A stretch of 39,842 nucleotides of DNA from Candidatus Bathyarchaeota archaeon (lineage in GTDB: Archaea; Thermoproteota; Bathyarchaeia; Bathyarchaeales; Bathyarchaeaceae). Made by a program: the position numbers and the translations under genes. Of the stretch, positions 8,588 to 16,814 are shown in pieces. The stretch is taken from positions 1 to 39,842 of the forward strand of contig JAUWZP010000007.1 in NCBI GenBank assembly GCA_030615265.1. Direction: 5' to 3'. Position 1 is the stretch's first letter; each line of letters begins with the position of its first letter. Under the pieces are notes generated by a model. It searched no databases and had not been told where the DNA came from. It saw only the letters and a program-made list of their open reading frames with translations.

Positions 8588-8600
8588 ACTTTTAAATAGT
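8588..8600 (+). promoter_or_regulatory. proS: Probable proS TATA box
   Basis: The sequence actTTTAAATAgt fits an archaeal TATA element. Transcription would start near 8620, leaving a leader of about 105 bases before the proS ATG. That leader contains a short ATG frame of eight codons at 8631-8657 (MGDCVPQR). This is longer than most leaders in this window. Confidence 0.45.
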
Positions 8601-8728
8601 TTTTTTAGAGTTGGTGAAAGAGTGGTTGCAATGGGTGACTGTGTTCCACAACGTTAACTTCTTCTCAGGGGTCAGTCCTACATTAATGTCTAGCTTCTTC
8701 GAAACAATGTTGCGAGAGAGTGATTAAA

Positions 8729-10174
8729 ATGGCAAAAGCAGCAGGAATTACCGCCAAAAAGTCCAAACAATTTTCAAAGTGGTACACTCAGCTGGTCTTA
8801 AGGTCGGAGCTGGCTGACTACGCTCCTGTTAAGGGCTGCATGATCTTCAGAGAATATTCATATGCCATATGGGAAAAAATCCAGAAATACTTCGATGAAA
8901 GAATAAAGGAAACTGGACACAAAAACGCCTACTTTCCCCTGTTCATACCTGAGAGATTCTTGAAAAAAGAGGCTAAGCACTTCAAGGGATTCGTTCCCGA
9001 ATGTGCATGGGTTACCATCGGCGGAGAAAGCGAGCTAAAGGAGAGGCTGGCGGTTAGGCCCACGTCGGAAACTGTCATTTACACCATGTTTAAGAAGTGG
9101 ATAAGAAGTTGGAGAGACCTTCCCCTCAAGCTAAATCAATGGTGCAACATAGTAAGATGGGAAACAAAAGCCACTAAACTCTTCCTTAGAACAAGGGAGT
9201 TTCTGTGGCAAGAAGGCCACACAGCCCACGCAACCTTTGAAGAGGCTGACAAGGAAGTCATGGACATTCTCAACATCTACAGGGATCTAATGGAAAACTT
9301 GCTCGCCATTCCTGTTCTCGTCGGAAAGAAAAGCGAGCTTGAAAAGTTTGCTGGAGCCTCTTATATAGCTGCACTAGAAGCTTTGATGCCAGACGGAAAA
9401 GCGTTGCAGATGGGAACATCGCACAATCTGGGGCAAAACTTTTCGAAAGCGTTTAAAATCCAATTCGTCGGAGAAGATGAAAAGAAACATTATGTTTGGA
9501 CAACCTCGTGGGGTATAACCACCCGACTCATCGGTGCGATAGTCATGGTTCACGGCGACGACAAAGGGTTGGTGCTTCCTCCCGAAATAGCTCCGTACCA
9601 AGTTGTAATTGTTCCCATATTCTACAAGGAAGTTGAAAGAGACGTAATCCTCAATAAAGCTCGAGAAGTCTCTAAGAGGCTTAACCAAAACGGGATAACC
9701 ACCATAATTGACGACCGAACGGAATACACGCCAGGATGGAAATTCAACCAGTGGGAATTGAAAGGCGTACCCATAAGAATCGAGATTGGCCCTAGAGACA
9801 TAGAAAGAAAACAGGTTGTGGCGGCGAGGAGAGACACGTTTGAACGAGCTGAAGTGAAGGAAGAACAATTAGTCAGCACAATAAGCGAAATGCTGACGGC
9901 AGTTCAAAACAATCTTTTCAACCGGGCAAAAAAGTTCCTAGACGACAACATCACACCCGTGAAAAGCTACAGTGAATTCAAGAAAACTTTGAGGAAAAAA
10001 CGCGGCTTCATCAAGGCCAGCTGGTGTTCAAGTAAAGAGTGTGAAGAAAAGGTAAAGGAAGAGACAGGTGCAACCATCTCCCTGATTCCATCTGAAAAAG
10101 AGAAACCGTTCTCCGACTGTTTTTACTGCGGCAGCAAAGCTAAGGAAATTGCTTTGTTTGCAAAGTCGTATTAG
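8729..10174 (+). CDS. proS: Prolyl-tRNA synthetase, archaeal/eukaryotic type
   Basis: This enzyme charges tRNA-Pro with proline. Class II motifs are present: motif 1 around NAYFPLFIPE, the proline-site TSE in RPTSETVIY, motif 2 around NIVRWETKATKLFLRTREFLW with QEGHTAH, and motif 3 in TTSWGITTRLIGAIVMVHGDD. It has the short archaeal form without the bacterial editing insert. A C-terminal zinc-binding domain contains WCSSKECEEK and CFYCGS, and the chain ends in Tyr, as usual in this group. The start is ATG at 8729, with gagagtgatt as Shine-Dalgarno; the in-frame GTG at 8720 overlaps that site. Confidence 0.96.
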   Translation: MAKAAGITAKKSKQFSKWYTQLVLRSELADYAPVKGCMIFREYSYAIWEKIQKYFDERIKETGHKNAYFPLFIPERFLKKEAKHFKGFVPECAWVTIGGESELKERLAVRPTSETVIYTMFKKWIRSWRDLPLKLNQWCNIVRWETKATKLFLRTREFLWQEGHTAHATFEEADKEVMDILNIYRDLMENLLAIPVLVGKKSELEKFAGASYIAALEALMPDGKALQMGTSHNLGQNFSKAFKIQFVGEDEKKHYVWTTSWGITTRLIGAIVMVHGDDKGLVLPPEIAPYQVVIVPIFYKEVERDVILNKAREVSKRLNQNGITTIIDDRTEYTPGWKFNQWELKGVPIRIEIGPRDIERKQVVAARRDTFERAEVKEEQLVSTISEMLTAVQNNLFNRAKKFLDDNITPVKSYSEFKKTLRKKRGFIKASWCSSKECEEKVKEETGATISLIPSEKEKPFSDCFYCGSKAKEIALFAKSY

Positions 10175-10360
10175 GCTCTGAAGTAAGTTAGCCTACATCG
10201 TTACATGATGTGCATGCGTACCTAATGTCTCCCAAAGGAAGTATCAGAATGAAAATTTAAGTGGTGAAACTGAAATAAAGGAAAGCTAGAAAGGGGAGAT
10301 TTAAACGAGATTAAAAGGATTGGCTTAACATGCAAAATCATATTCAAAGGTGGTCGGTGC

Positions 10361-10372
10361 TAAATTTTAAAG
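10361..10372 (+). promoter_or_regulatory. Probable TATA box of the phosphoglycerate mutase transcript
   Basis: The sequence taaattttaaag lies about 30-40 bases before the ATG at 10402. It follows a 190-base stretch after proS with no supportable gene. It probably drives the forward run from the phosphoglycerate mutase to endonuclease Q. Confidence 0.35.
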
Positions 10373-10401
10373 AAAAACAGTCTTTACTAGGATGAAAACT
10401 T

Positions 10402-11643
10402 ATGAAAGCCATCGTTATTATCGGAGACGGCATGGGAGACCGCCCTCTTGCTGCGTTGAATGGCAAAACCCCGCTTGAAGCTGCAAGGAAACCTTCTCTT
10501 AACATGTTAGCGGAAAAAGGCGTTTGCGGGATAATAGATGTCATTGCACCTGGGGTTCCTCCCGGTAGCGATGTGGCGCATCTGGCCCTGCTTGGATACG
10601 ACGCCGAAAAGGTTTATTCAGGAAGAGGAGCCTTCGAAGCCATAGGATTTGGCGTAGAAGTCTTACCCAACGATGTGGCTTTCAGATGCAATTTCGCCAC
10701 TGTAGACAGCAAGCTTAAGGTGATTGATAGAAGGGCAGGTAGAATCGCAAATGTAGATGCTGCCCGGCTTGCCGAAGAGTTTAAGGAAGTAACTCTTCAA
10801 GGCCATGAGGATGTTCAAATACTATTCAAAAACACCATTCAACATCGAGCTATACTTCTGCTTAGAGGAGCCCATCTATCCACAATGGTGAGCGACTCTG
10901 ACCCACATATAGTAGGGAAAAAAGTTCTAGAAGTGCGTCCTCTTAACAGCACAGCCGAAGCGGAAAAGACCGCCCAATTGCTCAACGAACTCACCCATCA
11001 TTTCCATAAGGTTCTTAAAAACCATCCAGTGAACATTGAAAGAGAAAGCGCCGGATTGCTTCCCGCCAACATTGTGTTGTGTCGAGGCGCTGGTAAACTG
11101 CCCGATTTGAAGCAGTTTCCCCTCCAGTATGGCATCAACGCAGTTGCCATCAGCGCCATGCCGCTGGTTAAGGGAGTGTGCAAAGCCGCGGGAATGAAGC
11201 TTATCAACGTTTCTGAGGCTACGGGGACCTACGATACTAATGTTTTGGCTAAAGCTCATGCTGCTGTTAAAGCCCTTCGCTCTTATGATTTCGTGTTTGT
11301 GCATGTGAAGGCAACGGACCTTGCTGGCCATGATGGTCGAGTAGATGAAAAGGTGAGGATGATAGAGAAGCTTGACCAATTGGTGGGTTATATTATTCGT
11401 AATGTTGATTTGGGCACAACCTGCATCGCCGTGACTGCAGACCACACAACCTCTTCTCGTACGAGGGAACATGAAGGTGACCCGGTGCCAGTGGTCATCT
11501 ATGGACCCGAAGTACGCACAGATGACGTAAAAGAGTTCACCGAAAGAGCCTGCGCAAGAGGGGGACTCGGCAGAATCAGAGGTAAAGACTTCATGCCAAT
11601 TATCATGAATCTGCTTGGGAAAACCAAGAAGTTCGGAGCTTAA
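10402..11643 (+). CDS. apgM: 2,3-bisphosphoglycerate-independent phosphoglycerate mutase, archaeal type
   Basis: This enzyme interconverts 3- and 2-phosphoglycerate in glycolysis and gluconeogenesis. It belongs to the alkaline-phosphatase superfamily. The start KAIVIIGDGMGDRP gives the first metal ligand (Asp in GDGMGD). The catalytic serine lies in PPGSDVAHLALLGYD (about residue 56). YSGRGAFEA follows, and the C-terminal half has HVKATDLAGHDG and TADHTTSSRTREHEGDPVPV, with the remaining metal ligands. The length of 413 is normal. The ATG at 10402 follows aggatga. The next gene starts about 35 bases after its stop, so the two are likely co-transcribed. Confidence 0.94.
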   Translation: MKAIVIIGDGMGDRPLAALNGKTPLEAARKPSLNMLAEKGVCGIIDVIAPGVPPGSDVAHLALLGYDAEKVYSGRGAFEAIGFGVEVLPNDVAFRCNFATVDSKLKVIDRRAGRIANVDAARLAEEFKEVTLQGHEDVQILFKNTIQHRAILLLRGAHLSTMVSDSDPHIVGKKVLEVRPLNSTAEAEKTAQLLNELTHHFHKVLKNHPVNIERESAGLLPANIVLCRGAGKLPDLKQFPLQYGINAVAISAMPLVKGVCKAAGMKLINVSEATGTYDTNVLAKAHAAVKALRSYDFVFVHVKATDLAGHDGRVDEKVRMIEKLDQLVGYIIRNVDLGTTCIAVTADHTTSSRTREHEGDPVPVVIYGPEVRTDDVKEFTERACARGGLGRIRGKDFMPIIMNLLGKTKKFGA

Positions 11644-11678
11644 CCCGCAACAGTTAGAAAATTTGCTGAGTTGCGAAC

Positions 11679-12284
11679 TTGTCCAAAGATCAGATACGGA
11701 TGAAAATTTGGAAGCTAATGGAGCAAAAAGGAATTGCAACTTTTCCAAAACCCGTGTATCACCGTATACCCAATTTCATTGGCGCCGAAAAAGCTGCTCA
11801 AATCCTGAGAAACCTGCCAGAGTATAAGAAAGCAAAAGCTATTTTCTGCAACCCCGATTTTCCCCAGAGACCAGTTCGAGAAATGACCCTAAAAGACGGA
11901 AAGATTTTGGTTATGGCTACTCCTAGACTTAAACACGGCTTTCTCGTAATTGCTCCAGAAACAATAACTGGAAAAGAACGGGTTGCTTCAACAATTAGAG
12001 GTGCTTTCAAATATGGAAAAGAAACAACGGATTTCCCAAAGCCAGGCCTAATCGTAACGGGCAGTGTAGCTGTTGACGAAGACGGGAATAGACTTGGAAA
12101 AGGTCGCGGTTATGGAGACCGCGAAGTAAAGATGATAAAGGAAAAGTTTGGAAAGGTGCCTGTCGCCACTACAATACATGACGTTCAACTAGTAGATTAC
12201 GCACCATCTACGCCACAGGATGAAAAGATCGACGTTATTGTTACGCCAACAAAGATTATTAGGATTAGACACAATAAGCGTTAA
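11679..12284 (+). CDS. 5-formyltetrahydrofolate cyclo-ligase-family protein
   Basis: This belongs to the MTHFS/YgfA family, which converts 5-formyl-tetrahydrofolate to 5,10-methenyl-tetrahydrofolate with ATP. The C-terminal motif GSVAVDEDGNRLGKGRGYGDRE (about residues 129-150) is the family signature. The central part (KILVMATPRLKHGF...) matches archaeal members. In an organism probably using methanopterin, the real substrate may differ from folate. TTG at 11679 gives 201 residues; ATG at 11700 is an alternative without a clear Shine-Dalgarno site. It sits between apgM and the DedA-like gene, all forward with short gaps. Confidence 0.82.
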   Translation: MSKDQIRMKIWKLMEQKGIATFPKPVYHRIPNFIGAEKAAQILRNLPEYKKAKAIFCNPDFPQRPVREMTLKDGKILVMATPRLKHGFLVIAPETITGKERVASTIRGAFKYGKETTDFPKPGLIVTGSVAVDEDGNRLGKGRGYGDREVKMIKEKFGKVPVATTIHDVQLVDYAPSTPQDEKIDVIVTPTKIIRIRHNKR

Positions 12285-12292
12285 AACTAAAT

Positions 12293-12976
12293 GTGAGACC
12301 TAGCTTTCGAGAAGGGGCTTATTTGCAGATCGTACTTCAAGATGTGCTGCAGCAACTAGTTGAGTGGATGCAACAACTCGCTCAGAACTACGGCTACTTC
12401 GGAATTTTTCTCATCAGCCTAATCGGCGCCTTATCCATCTTTTTCCCCTTACCCTACACAGTAGTAATTTTCTGGCTGGGAAGCACTGGAGCTTTCAATC
12501 CATTCTTAATCGCAGTTGCTGCAGGAATAGGCTCAGCAGTAGGCGAATTCTCGGGATATCTGATCGGCTTTTACGGAGGGAAAATCATAAGCGCGGAACG
12601 ACGCAGAAAAATGGAGTTCATGATAAAAGTCTTCGACAGATATGGGCCCATCACTATCTTCCTCTTCGCCTTAACACCTTTACCCGATGATCTCCTTTTT
12701 ATCCCATTGGGCATGATGCACTATAGCATCGTAAGGGCTTTCATTCCAGCCCTAATTGGAAAAATGTGCATGAACTTTATTGTAGCCTATGGGGGAAGCG
12801 TCACAAATCAGTACATCAAGCAAATCTTTGGCGAGGGAAGCGACTGGATAGCCACTTTAATAGGAGCCTTACTTGGAATAATACTGTTCATCATCGTAAT
12901 GGTCATCATGCTCAAAATTGACTGGGAAAAAATCTTCATGAAATATGTGAAAGAAAAGGAGCAAAAACCTCAATGA
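12293..12976 (+). CDS. VTT/DedA-family membrane protein
   Basis: A polytopic membrane protein of the VTT (SNARE-associated/DedA) family. Members are linked to lipid flipping and membrane homeostasis. Typical features are the G-rich GYFGIFLISLIGALSIFFPLP entry helix and GIGSAVGEFSGYLIGFYGG. The conserved FDRYGPITIFLFALTPLPDD segment has Arg and acidic residues inside the membrane region, and two further hydrophobic helices follow. The frame starts with GTG at 12293, eight bases after the previous gene. A TTG at 12323 with aaggggc upstream is also possible. Its TGA overlaps the ATG of the endonuclease Q gene (ATGA), indicating translational coupling. Confidence 0.85.
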   Translation: MRPSFREGAYLQIVLQDVLQQLVEWMQQLAQNYGYFGIFLISLIGALSIFFPLPYTVVIFWLGSTGAFNPFLIAVAAGIGSAVGEFSGYLIGFYGGKIISAERRRKMEFMIKVFDRYGPITIFLFALTPLPDDLLFIPLGMMHYSIVRAFIPALIGKMCMNFIVAYGGSVTNQYIKQIFGEGSDWIATLIGALLGIILFIIVMVIMLKIDWEKIFMKYVKEKEQKPQ

Positions 12977-14259
12977 GAGTCATCGCAGACTTGCACATTC
13001 ACAGCCGTTTCAGCCGTGCCACAAGCCAGAAAATTAACATAGGCGAACTTACCCGTTTCGCCCAAATCAAAGGCTTGAACCTTATGGGCACAGGCGACTT
13101 TACGCATCCTAAATGGATTGAAGAATTAAAACGCGACTTGGCGGAAATTCAGGAAACAAGCCTCTGCAAACCCGCCAAAGACCCAGCGTCTCCCGTTCAC
13201 TACATGATAACTGGCGAAGTTTCCACGTTTTTCACCTTTGAAAATAATGTAAAGAAAATTCATCACCTAATTCTAACTTCCAACATTGAAACAGCAGTTC
13301 AAATCAATGAACGATTAGCACGATATGGCAATTTAGCTATTGACGGCAGACCTCGGCTGGACATGACCGCGCCGCAACTAGTCGAAGAAATAATGCAAAT
13401 ATCCAGTGAAAACGTTGTCATTCCTGCTCATGTTTGGACGCCGTGGTTCAGCCTCTTCGGCGCTTTCAGCGGTTTCGACCATGTGGAAAGCTGCTATCAA
13501 GATATGACGAAGCATATTTCAGCCATCGAAACTGGGCTCTCTTCTGACCCCCCAATGAATTGGCGATTAAGCACGTTAGACAAGTATACTTTGGTCTCTA
13601 ACAGCGACAGTCACAGTCATTGGCCATGGAGAATAGGACGGGAAGCAAACGTTTTCGAACTTGTATCATTAACTTATCGTGAAGTGATAGATGCCATTCG
13701 GCAAAAAGACCCAAAGCGCTTCAAGTTCACAATTGAAACCACCCCCGACTATGGAAAGTATCATTGGACAGGGCACAGAAACTGCAAGGTGACATTTTCT
13801 CCTCAAGAGGCAGTTAAATTTGGAAATCGATGCCCAGTCTGCAGAAAAAGTTTAACAAAAGGTGTGGAACAACGCGTTGAAGAACTTGCAGATCGTTCAA
13901 CGGGATTTAAGCCTTCCAACGAAATAGGCTTCATGCGTCTTCTGCCTCTATCCGAAATAATAGTTACAGTCTTGGGGGTCACGTATCCTGGCATCCAAAA
14001 GGTTTGGGGCATCTACAACCGTTTAATCGCGAAATTCGGCAACGAATATCACGTGCTGATTGACGCCTCTGAAGAAGAGCTGTCTAGCGTTGTCAATCCT
14101 AAAATCGCAGAAGCTATCGTACGCGTGAGAGAAGAGAAGGTTGAAGTAATCCCGGGCTACGATGGCGTCTATGGGCAACTCATAATATTCCCCGAGCAAA
14201 AGGAAGCCGTTCCAAAGAGAGAGAAGATTAACCAGCTAAACCTAGCCGACTTCATGTAA
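12973..14259 (+). CDS. Endonuclease Q-like DNA repair nuclease (PHP domain)
   Basis: Known endonuclease Q enzymes nick DNA 5' to deaminated bases (uracil, hypoxanthine, xanthine) and abasic sites. The 428-residue layout matches. The N-terminal PHP metal site is DLHIHSRFSR (D6, H8, H10), with GTGDFTHPKW near 40, PAHVWTPW near 151 and NSDSHSHWPWR near 210. A zinc finger follows, with H264, H268 and C271 and then CPVC at about 287-290. A C-terminal helix-hairpin-helix-like region (VTYPGIQKVWG ... VVNPKIAEAI) completes it. It is the last gene of the apgM run and overlaps the DedA-like gene by four bases. Assignment rests on architecture and motifs. Confidence 0.88.
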   Translation: MRVIADLHIHSRFSRATSQKINIGELTRFAQIKGLNLMGTGDFTHPKWIEELKRDLAEIQETSLCKPAKDPASPVHYMITGEVSTFFTFENNVKKIHHLILTSNIETAVQINERLARYGNLAIDGRPRLDMTAPQLVEEIMQISSENVVIPAHVWTPWFSLFGAFSGFDHVESCYQDMTKHISAIETGLSSDPPMNWRLSTLDKYTLVSNSDSHSHWPWRIGREANVFELVSLTYREVIDAIRQKDPKRFKFTIETTPDYGKYHWTGHRNCKVTFSPQEAVKFGNRCPVCRKSLTKGVEQRVEELADRSTGFKPSNEIGFMRLLPLSEIIVTVLGVTYPGIQKVWGIYNRLIAKFGNEYHVLIDASEEELSSVVNPKIAEAIVRVREEKVEVIPGYDGVYGQLIIFPEQKEAVPKREKINQLNLADFM

Positions 14260-14338
14260 GTTACCGCTTGGCAACGGTAGTTTTAAATGGCAGAATGAAG
14301 CCAAATTAACAACTCCTAAGAAACAAGAGGCGCAGTAA

Positions 14339-14620
14339 ATGGGTTACCCTAAACTTGCAGAATTGGTTCCGAGAGAAAAACGAAAAAGCACTGCGGATAA
14401 ACTCGTTGACTTAATTCTCAAGTCCAAAAACGACGACAAAATGCCTAGTGACTTAGCCAACATCATTCTTCGCCAATGGCAACAGAACCTTCTCACCAGC
14501 GAACATGGGCTTTCAGCACTTCTTAAAGCCGCAGTTTCGCTTGAACAAGAAAAAACCCTCTCAGTTTTACGAGAACTCCAACTAAATGAACTAGCTGACA
14601 AAATTGAAGGGGAAGCCTAG
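14339..14620 (+). CDS. Small helical protein paired with mer
   Basis: A 93-residue, predominantly alpha-helical and charged protein, with no membrane segment or metal motif. I do not recognise a family. Its TAG stop at 14618-14620 is immediately followed by the ATG of mer at 14621, with no intervening base. Tight translational coupling is therefore likely, and a role tied to Mer (stability, assembly or regulation) can be proposed. The start is ATG at 14339. Confidence 0.7.
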   Translation: MGYPKLAELVPREKRKSTADKLVDLILKSKNDDKMPSDLANIILRQWQQNLLTSEHGLSALLKAAVSLEQEKTLSVLRELQLNELADKIEGEA

Positions 14621-15616
14621 ATGGTTAAGTTTGGAATAGAATTTGTGCCCAAAGAACCTTACTGGAAAATAACTTTTTACGCTATTCAAGCCGAAAGAGG
14701 CGGCTTCAGCAATCTCTGGATTACTGACCACTTCAACAACCGCAATGTATACGTTACGCTCACAACCGCGGCAATCTACACAAATAAGATAACAGTTGGT
14801 CCAGGAGTAACCAACCCATACATGGTGAACCCAGTTTTCACTGCTCAAGCATTGGTCACCTTAAACGAGTTGGCTCCCGGCCGTGTAGTTTTAGGCATTG
14901 GTGCTGGAGACAAGACAACGCTTGCCAGTGTAGGGGTTGAAATGCGAAAGCCACTTAGCGCGGTTCGAGAAGCTGTTGACATATTTAGAAATATGGCTCG
15001 CGGAGAAAACGTAGCCTATGAGGGGAAAGTCTTTCAGATAGCTGGAGCGAAATTTTTCTTTAAACCGAAAGGCGAAATTCCAATTTACGTCGGGGCTCAA
15101 GGACCAAAAATGCTGGCGTTAGCTGGAAAAATCGGTGATGGAGTTCTCATCAACGCGTGCCATCCTGATGATGTTGAATACGCCGTCAATTGTGTCAAGA
15201 ATGGAGTCCAAGAAATTGGCAAACAATTCAATGAATTAGACGTTGCCGCGTACACTTCGTTTTCCGTGCATAAAGACTTGAAGAAAGCAATGAAGGCAGC
15301 AGTTCCCGTTGTCGCGTTCATCGTTGCCGGCAGTCCAAGCCAAGTGTTAGAAAGGCATGAGATAGACCTAAAGAAGGCTGAAGAGATACGTGAGGCCTTG
15401 AAAACGAACGATTGGGGTGGCGCTTTCGGTGCGGTCTCTAAAGAAATGATTGACGCCTTCTCTGTATGTGGCACTCCTATCATGTGCATCGAACGCATAA
15501 ATCAACTTCTCAAATTTGGCATATCACAGTTCGTTGTAGGCTCGCCTATTGGACCAAAAGTAAAGGCGGCAATAGATCTCATAAACGAAGAAATAATTCC
15601 GAGTTTCACGAAATAG
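14621..15616 (+). CDS. mer: F420-dependent 5,10-methylene-tetrahydromethanopterin reductase (Mer)
   Basis: Mer reduces methylene-H4MPT to methyl-H4MPT with coenzyme F420H2, in the methyl branch of the archaeal Wood-Ljungdahl or methanogenic pathway. The 331-residue protein is a luciferase-like TIM barrel. Landmarks are FGIEFVPKEP at the start, WITDHFNNRNVYVTL near 35, GPGVTNPYMVNP at about 63-74, and PGRVVLGIGAGDKTTL at about 90-105. IYVGAQGPKMLALAGKIGDG follows at about 159. The Mer-type DHFNNRNVY and TNPYMVNP segments separate it from generic F420-dependent oxidoreductases. It is translationally coupled to the 93-residue protein. Confidence 0.9.
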   Translation: MVKFGIEFVPKEPYWKITFYAIQAERGGFSNLWITDHFNNRNVYVTLTTAAIYTNKITVGPGVTNPYMVNPVFTAQALVTLNELAPGRVVLGIGAGDKTTLASVGVEMRKPLSAVREAVDIFRNMARGENVAYEGKVFQIAGAKFFFKPKGEIPIYVGAQGPKMLALAGKIGDGVLINACHPDDVEYAVNCVKNGVQEIGKQFNELDVAAYTSFSVHKDLKKAMKAAVPVVAFIVAGSPSQVLERHEIDLKKAEEIREALKTNDWGGAFGAVSKEMIDAFSVCGTPIMCIERINQLLKFGISQFVVGSPIGPKVKAAIDLINEEIIPSFTK

Positions 15617-15646
15617 GCAACTTTGCCAACTTAACCTTGAAAGTCT

Positions 15647-15686
15647 ATGCTCGGCTAAAACACCTCTGAGAAGTCACTATTCAAAA
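15647..15686 (+). repeat. 40-bp direct repeat, copy 1
   Basis: This stretch, about 30 bases after the mer stop, matches 23765-23804 at 36 of 40 positions in the same orientation; both contain gctaaaacacctctgaga. No third copy was noticed. The two copies bracket most of the decayed region. Confidence 0.7.
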
Positions 15687-15743
15687 ACATTCAACTTTTT
15701 TGAAGATCTTTCATACGTTTCATAATATCCTAGTCCTGTAACA

Positions 15744-15964
15744 TCATTTGGTGTGGGTATTCTTCACCCAACTAACGACTGTGTCGCCTACGTTGAATCC
15801 ATATGGGCTTGTCCTGAGTTTTAGTTGCACGTGGGATATCCGTCGGGGTTTAGTTAAATAGCATGTTTCGATGACGTATGCGCGCGCGACCGGAATGGAC
15901 TTTCGAAAATAAACTATGGGTCCTCAGCTAGTGTTCCATTGAACTTCACAATTAGTACGAGCAT
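15744..15964 (-). pseudogene. Frameshifted small protein gene (about 73 residues)
   Basis: Reading the reverse strand from ATG at 15964 gives MLVLIVKFNGTLAEDP and then a TAG. One base out of frame, at the ccc run, the text continues as IVYFRKSIPVARAYVIETCY...VGDTVVSWVKNTHTK and stops at 15744. Adding one C gives an uninterrupted 73-codon protein with natural composition. I do not recognise the family. It lies immediately downstream of the 15984-16673 membrane gene on the same strand. It may be a real pseudogene or a sequencing error. Confidence 0.5.
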
Positions 15965-15983
15965 ATTTTCACTACTGATATGG

Positions 15984-16673
15984 TCAATTGATCGGTTCTT
16001 TCTTAATCTGCCTTAACTTTTTGCTGATAATGAAGAGCAACTTTTTGATCAGTATCAGCGGGAGTGCAAAAAATAAGGCAATAACGATCATGCCGAGAAA
16101 ACTGAATGGTTTGGCTACTTCCAAACCAAGAGTAGCGTATGAGAAAAGACCATATATGGTACTGTAAAGAATTTGGGGAATAAATGGTCCAGCAGCCGCG
16201 AAAACAACTCCAGCTAAGGTGAAACGTGTAAGGGACATTTCTAAAGTTTCCTTTACTTCATCTAGATACCTTCGGTCTCCTAAATTGAGTAGATTAGGCT
16301 CTTTTTTCTGAGTTTTCTGCATTTCACGACAGTAACGAAATGCTTCGAAAACATCTGTGTCTAGTAAAATTTCTAGTCCTATTAAACATATGAAGAATAC
16401 GTATCCGGTAAAGGCGAGAACAATCGTCAATGTAATTCCGATGATGAGGATTGCAATCGTAATGGTTGTCATCAGCAATGCCGATGGAGATATCAAATGT
16501 CTAGCCGGAAAAAGGAAATTGAAACTCCAAGTGCCATTTCCCTCCTTCTTTAGTTTGTCCTTCAAAGAGTTCAAGGAATGTGAGTATCTTTTAGATAGGA
16601 AAACCATTAGAAAATAGAGTAAGGCAAAGGCTTCCATCATAATAACAGCGATCGTGTTCAGTTCAATCTCCAA
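15984..16673 (-). CDS. Membrane protein, paralogue of the 25014-25802 product
   Basis: A 229-residue integral membrane protein with about five hydrophobic segments (near 7-25, 65-90, 92-108, 150-175 and 190-215). A basic loop follows the first helix. It shares with the 25014-25802 product the ordered motifs (L/I)I(S/A)PSA, LL(D/E)T..FEA..Y, RF...G..FA.AGPFIP and a final basic tail, so the two are paralogues. The family is not recognised. TTG at 16673 is the start; it aligns with the TTG start of the paralogue. There is no clear Shine-Dalgarno site, so it may be leaderless. Confidence 0.68.
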   Translation of the reverse strand: MEIELNTIAVIMMEAFALLYFLMVFLSKRYSHSLNSLKDKLKKEGNGTWSFNFLFPARHLISPSALLMTTITIAILIIGITLTIVLAFTGYVFFICLIGLEILLDTDVFEAFRYCREMQKTQKKEPNLLNLGDRRYLDEVKETLEMSLTRFTLAGVVFAAAGPFIPQILYSTIYGLFSYATLGLEVAKPFSFLGMIVIALFFALPLILIKKLLFIISKKLRQIKKEPIN

Positions 16674-16814
16674 ATTACATTCCTCTGAAGTAGTGAAGAC
16701 ACAGCGAACCCAAAAAAGTTTCGCTGGCTAATGTGACCTAAAGAAGTTTCTTGCCTGTAACTCTTTACAGGCTTATCGTTCGTATTTCAAAATTCCCTTT
16801 AGTGCCTTATATTC

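Noticed and set aside
10927-11748. 273-codon reverse open frame
   Set aside because: It is antisense to phosphoglycerate mutase, with Cys/Ser/His-rich text typical of a shadow frame.
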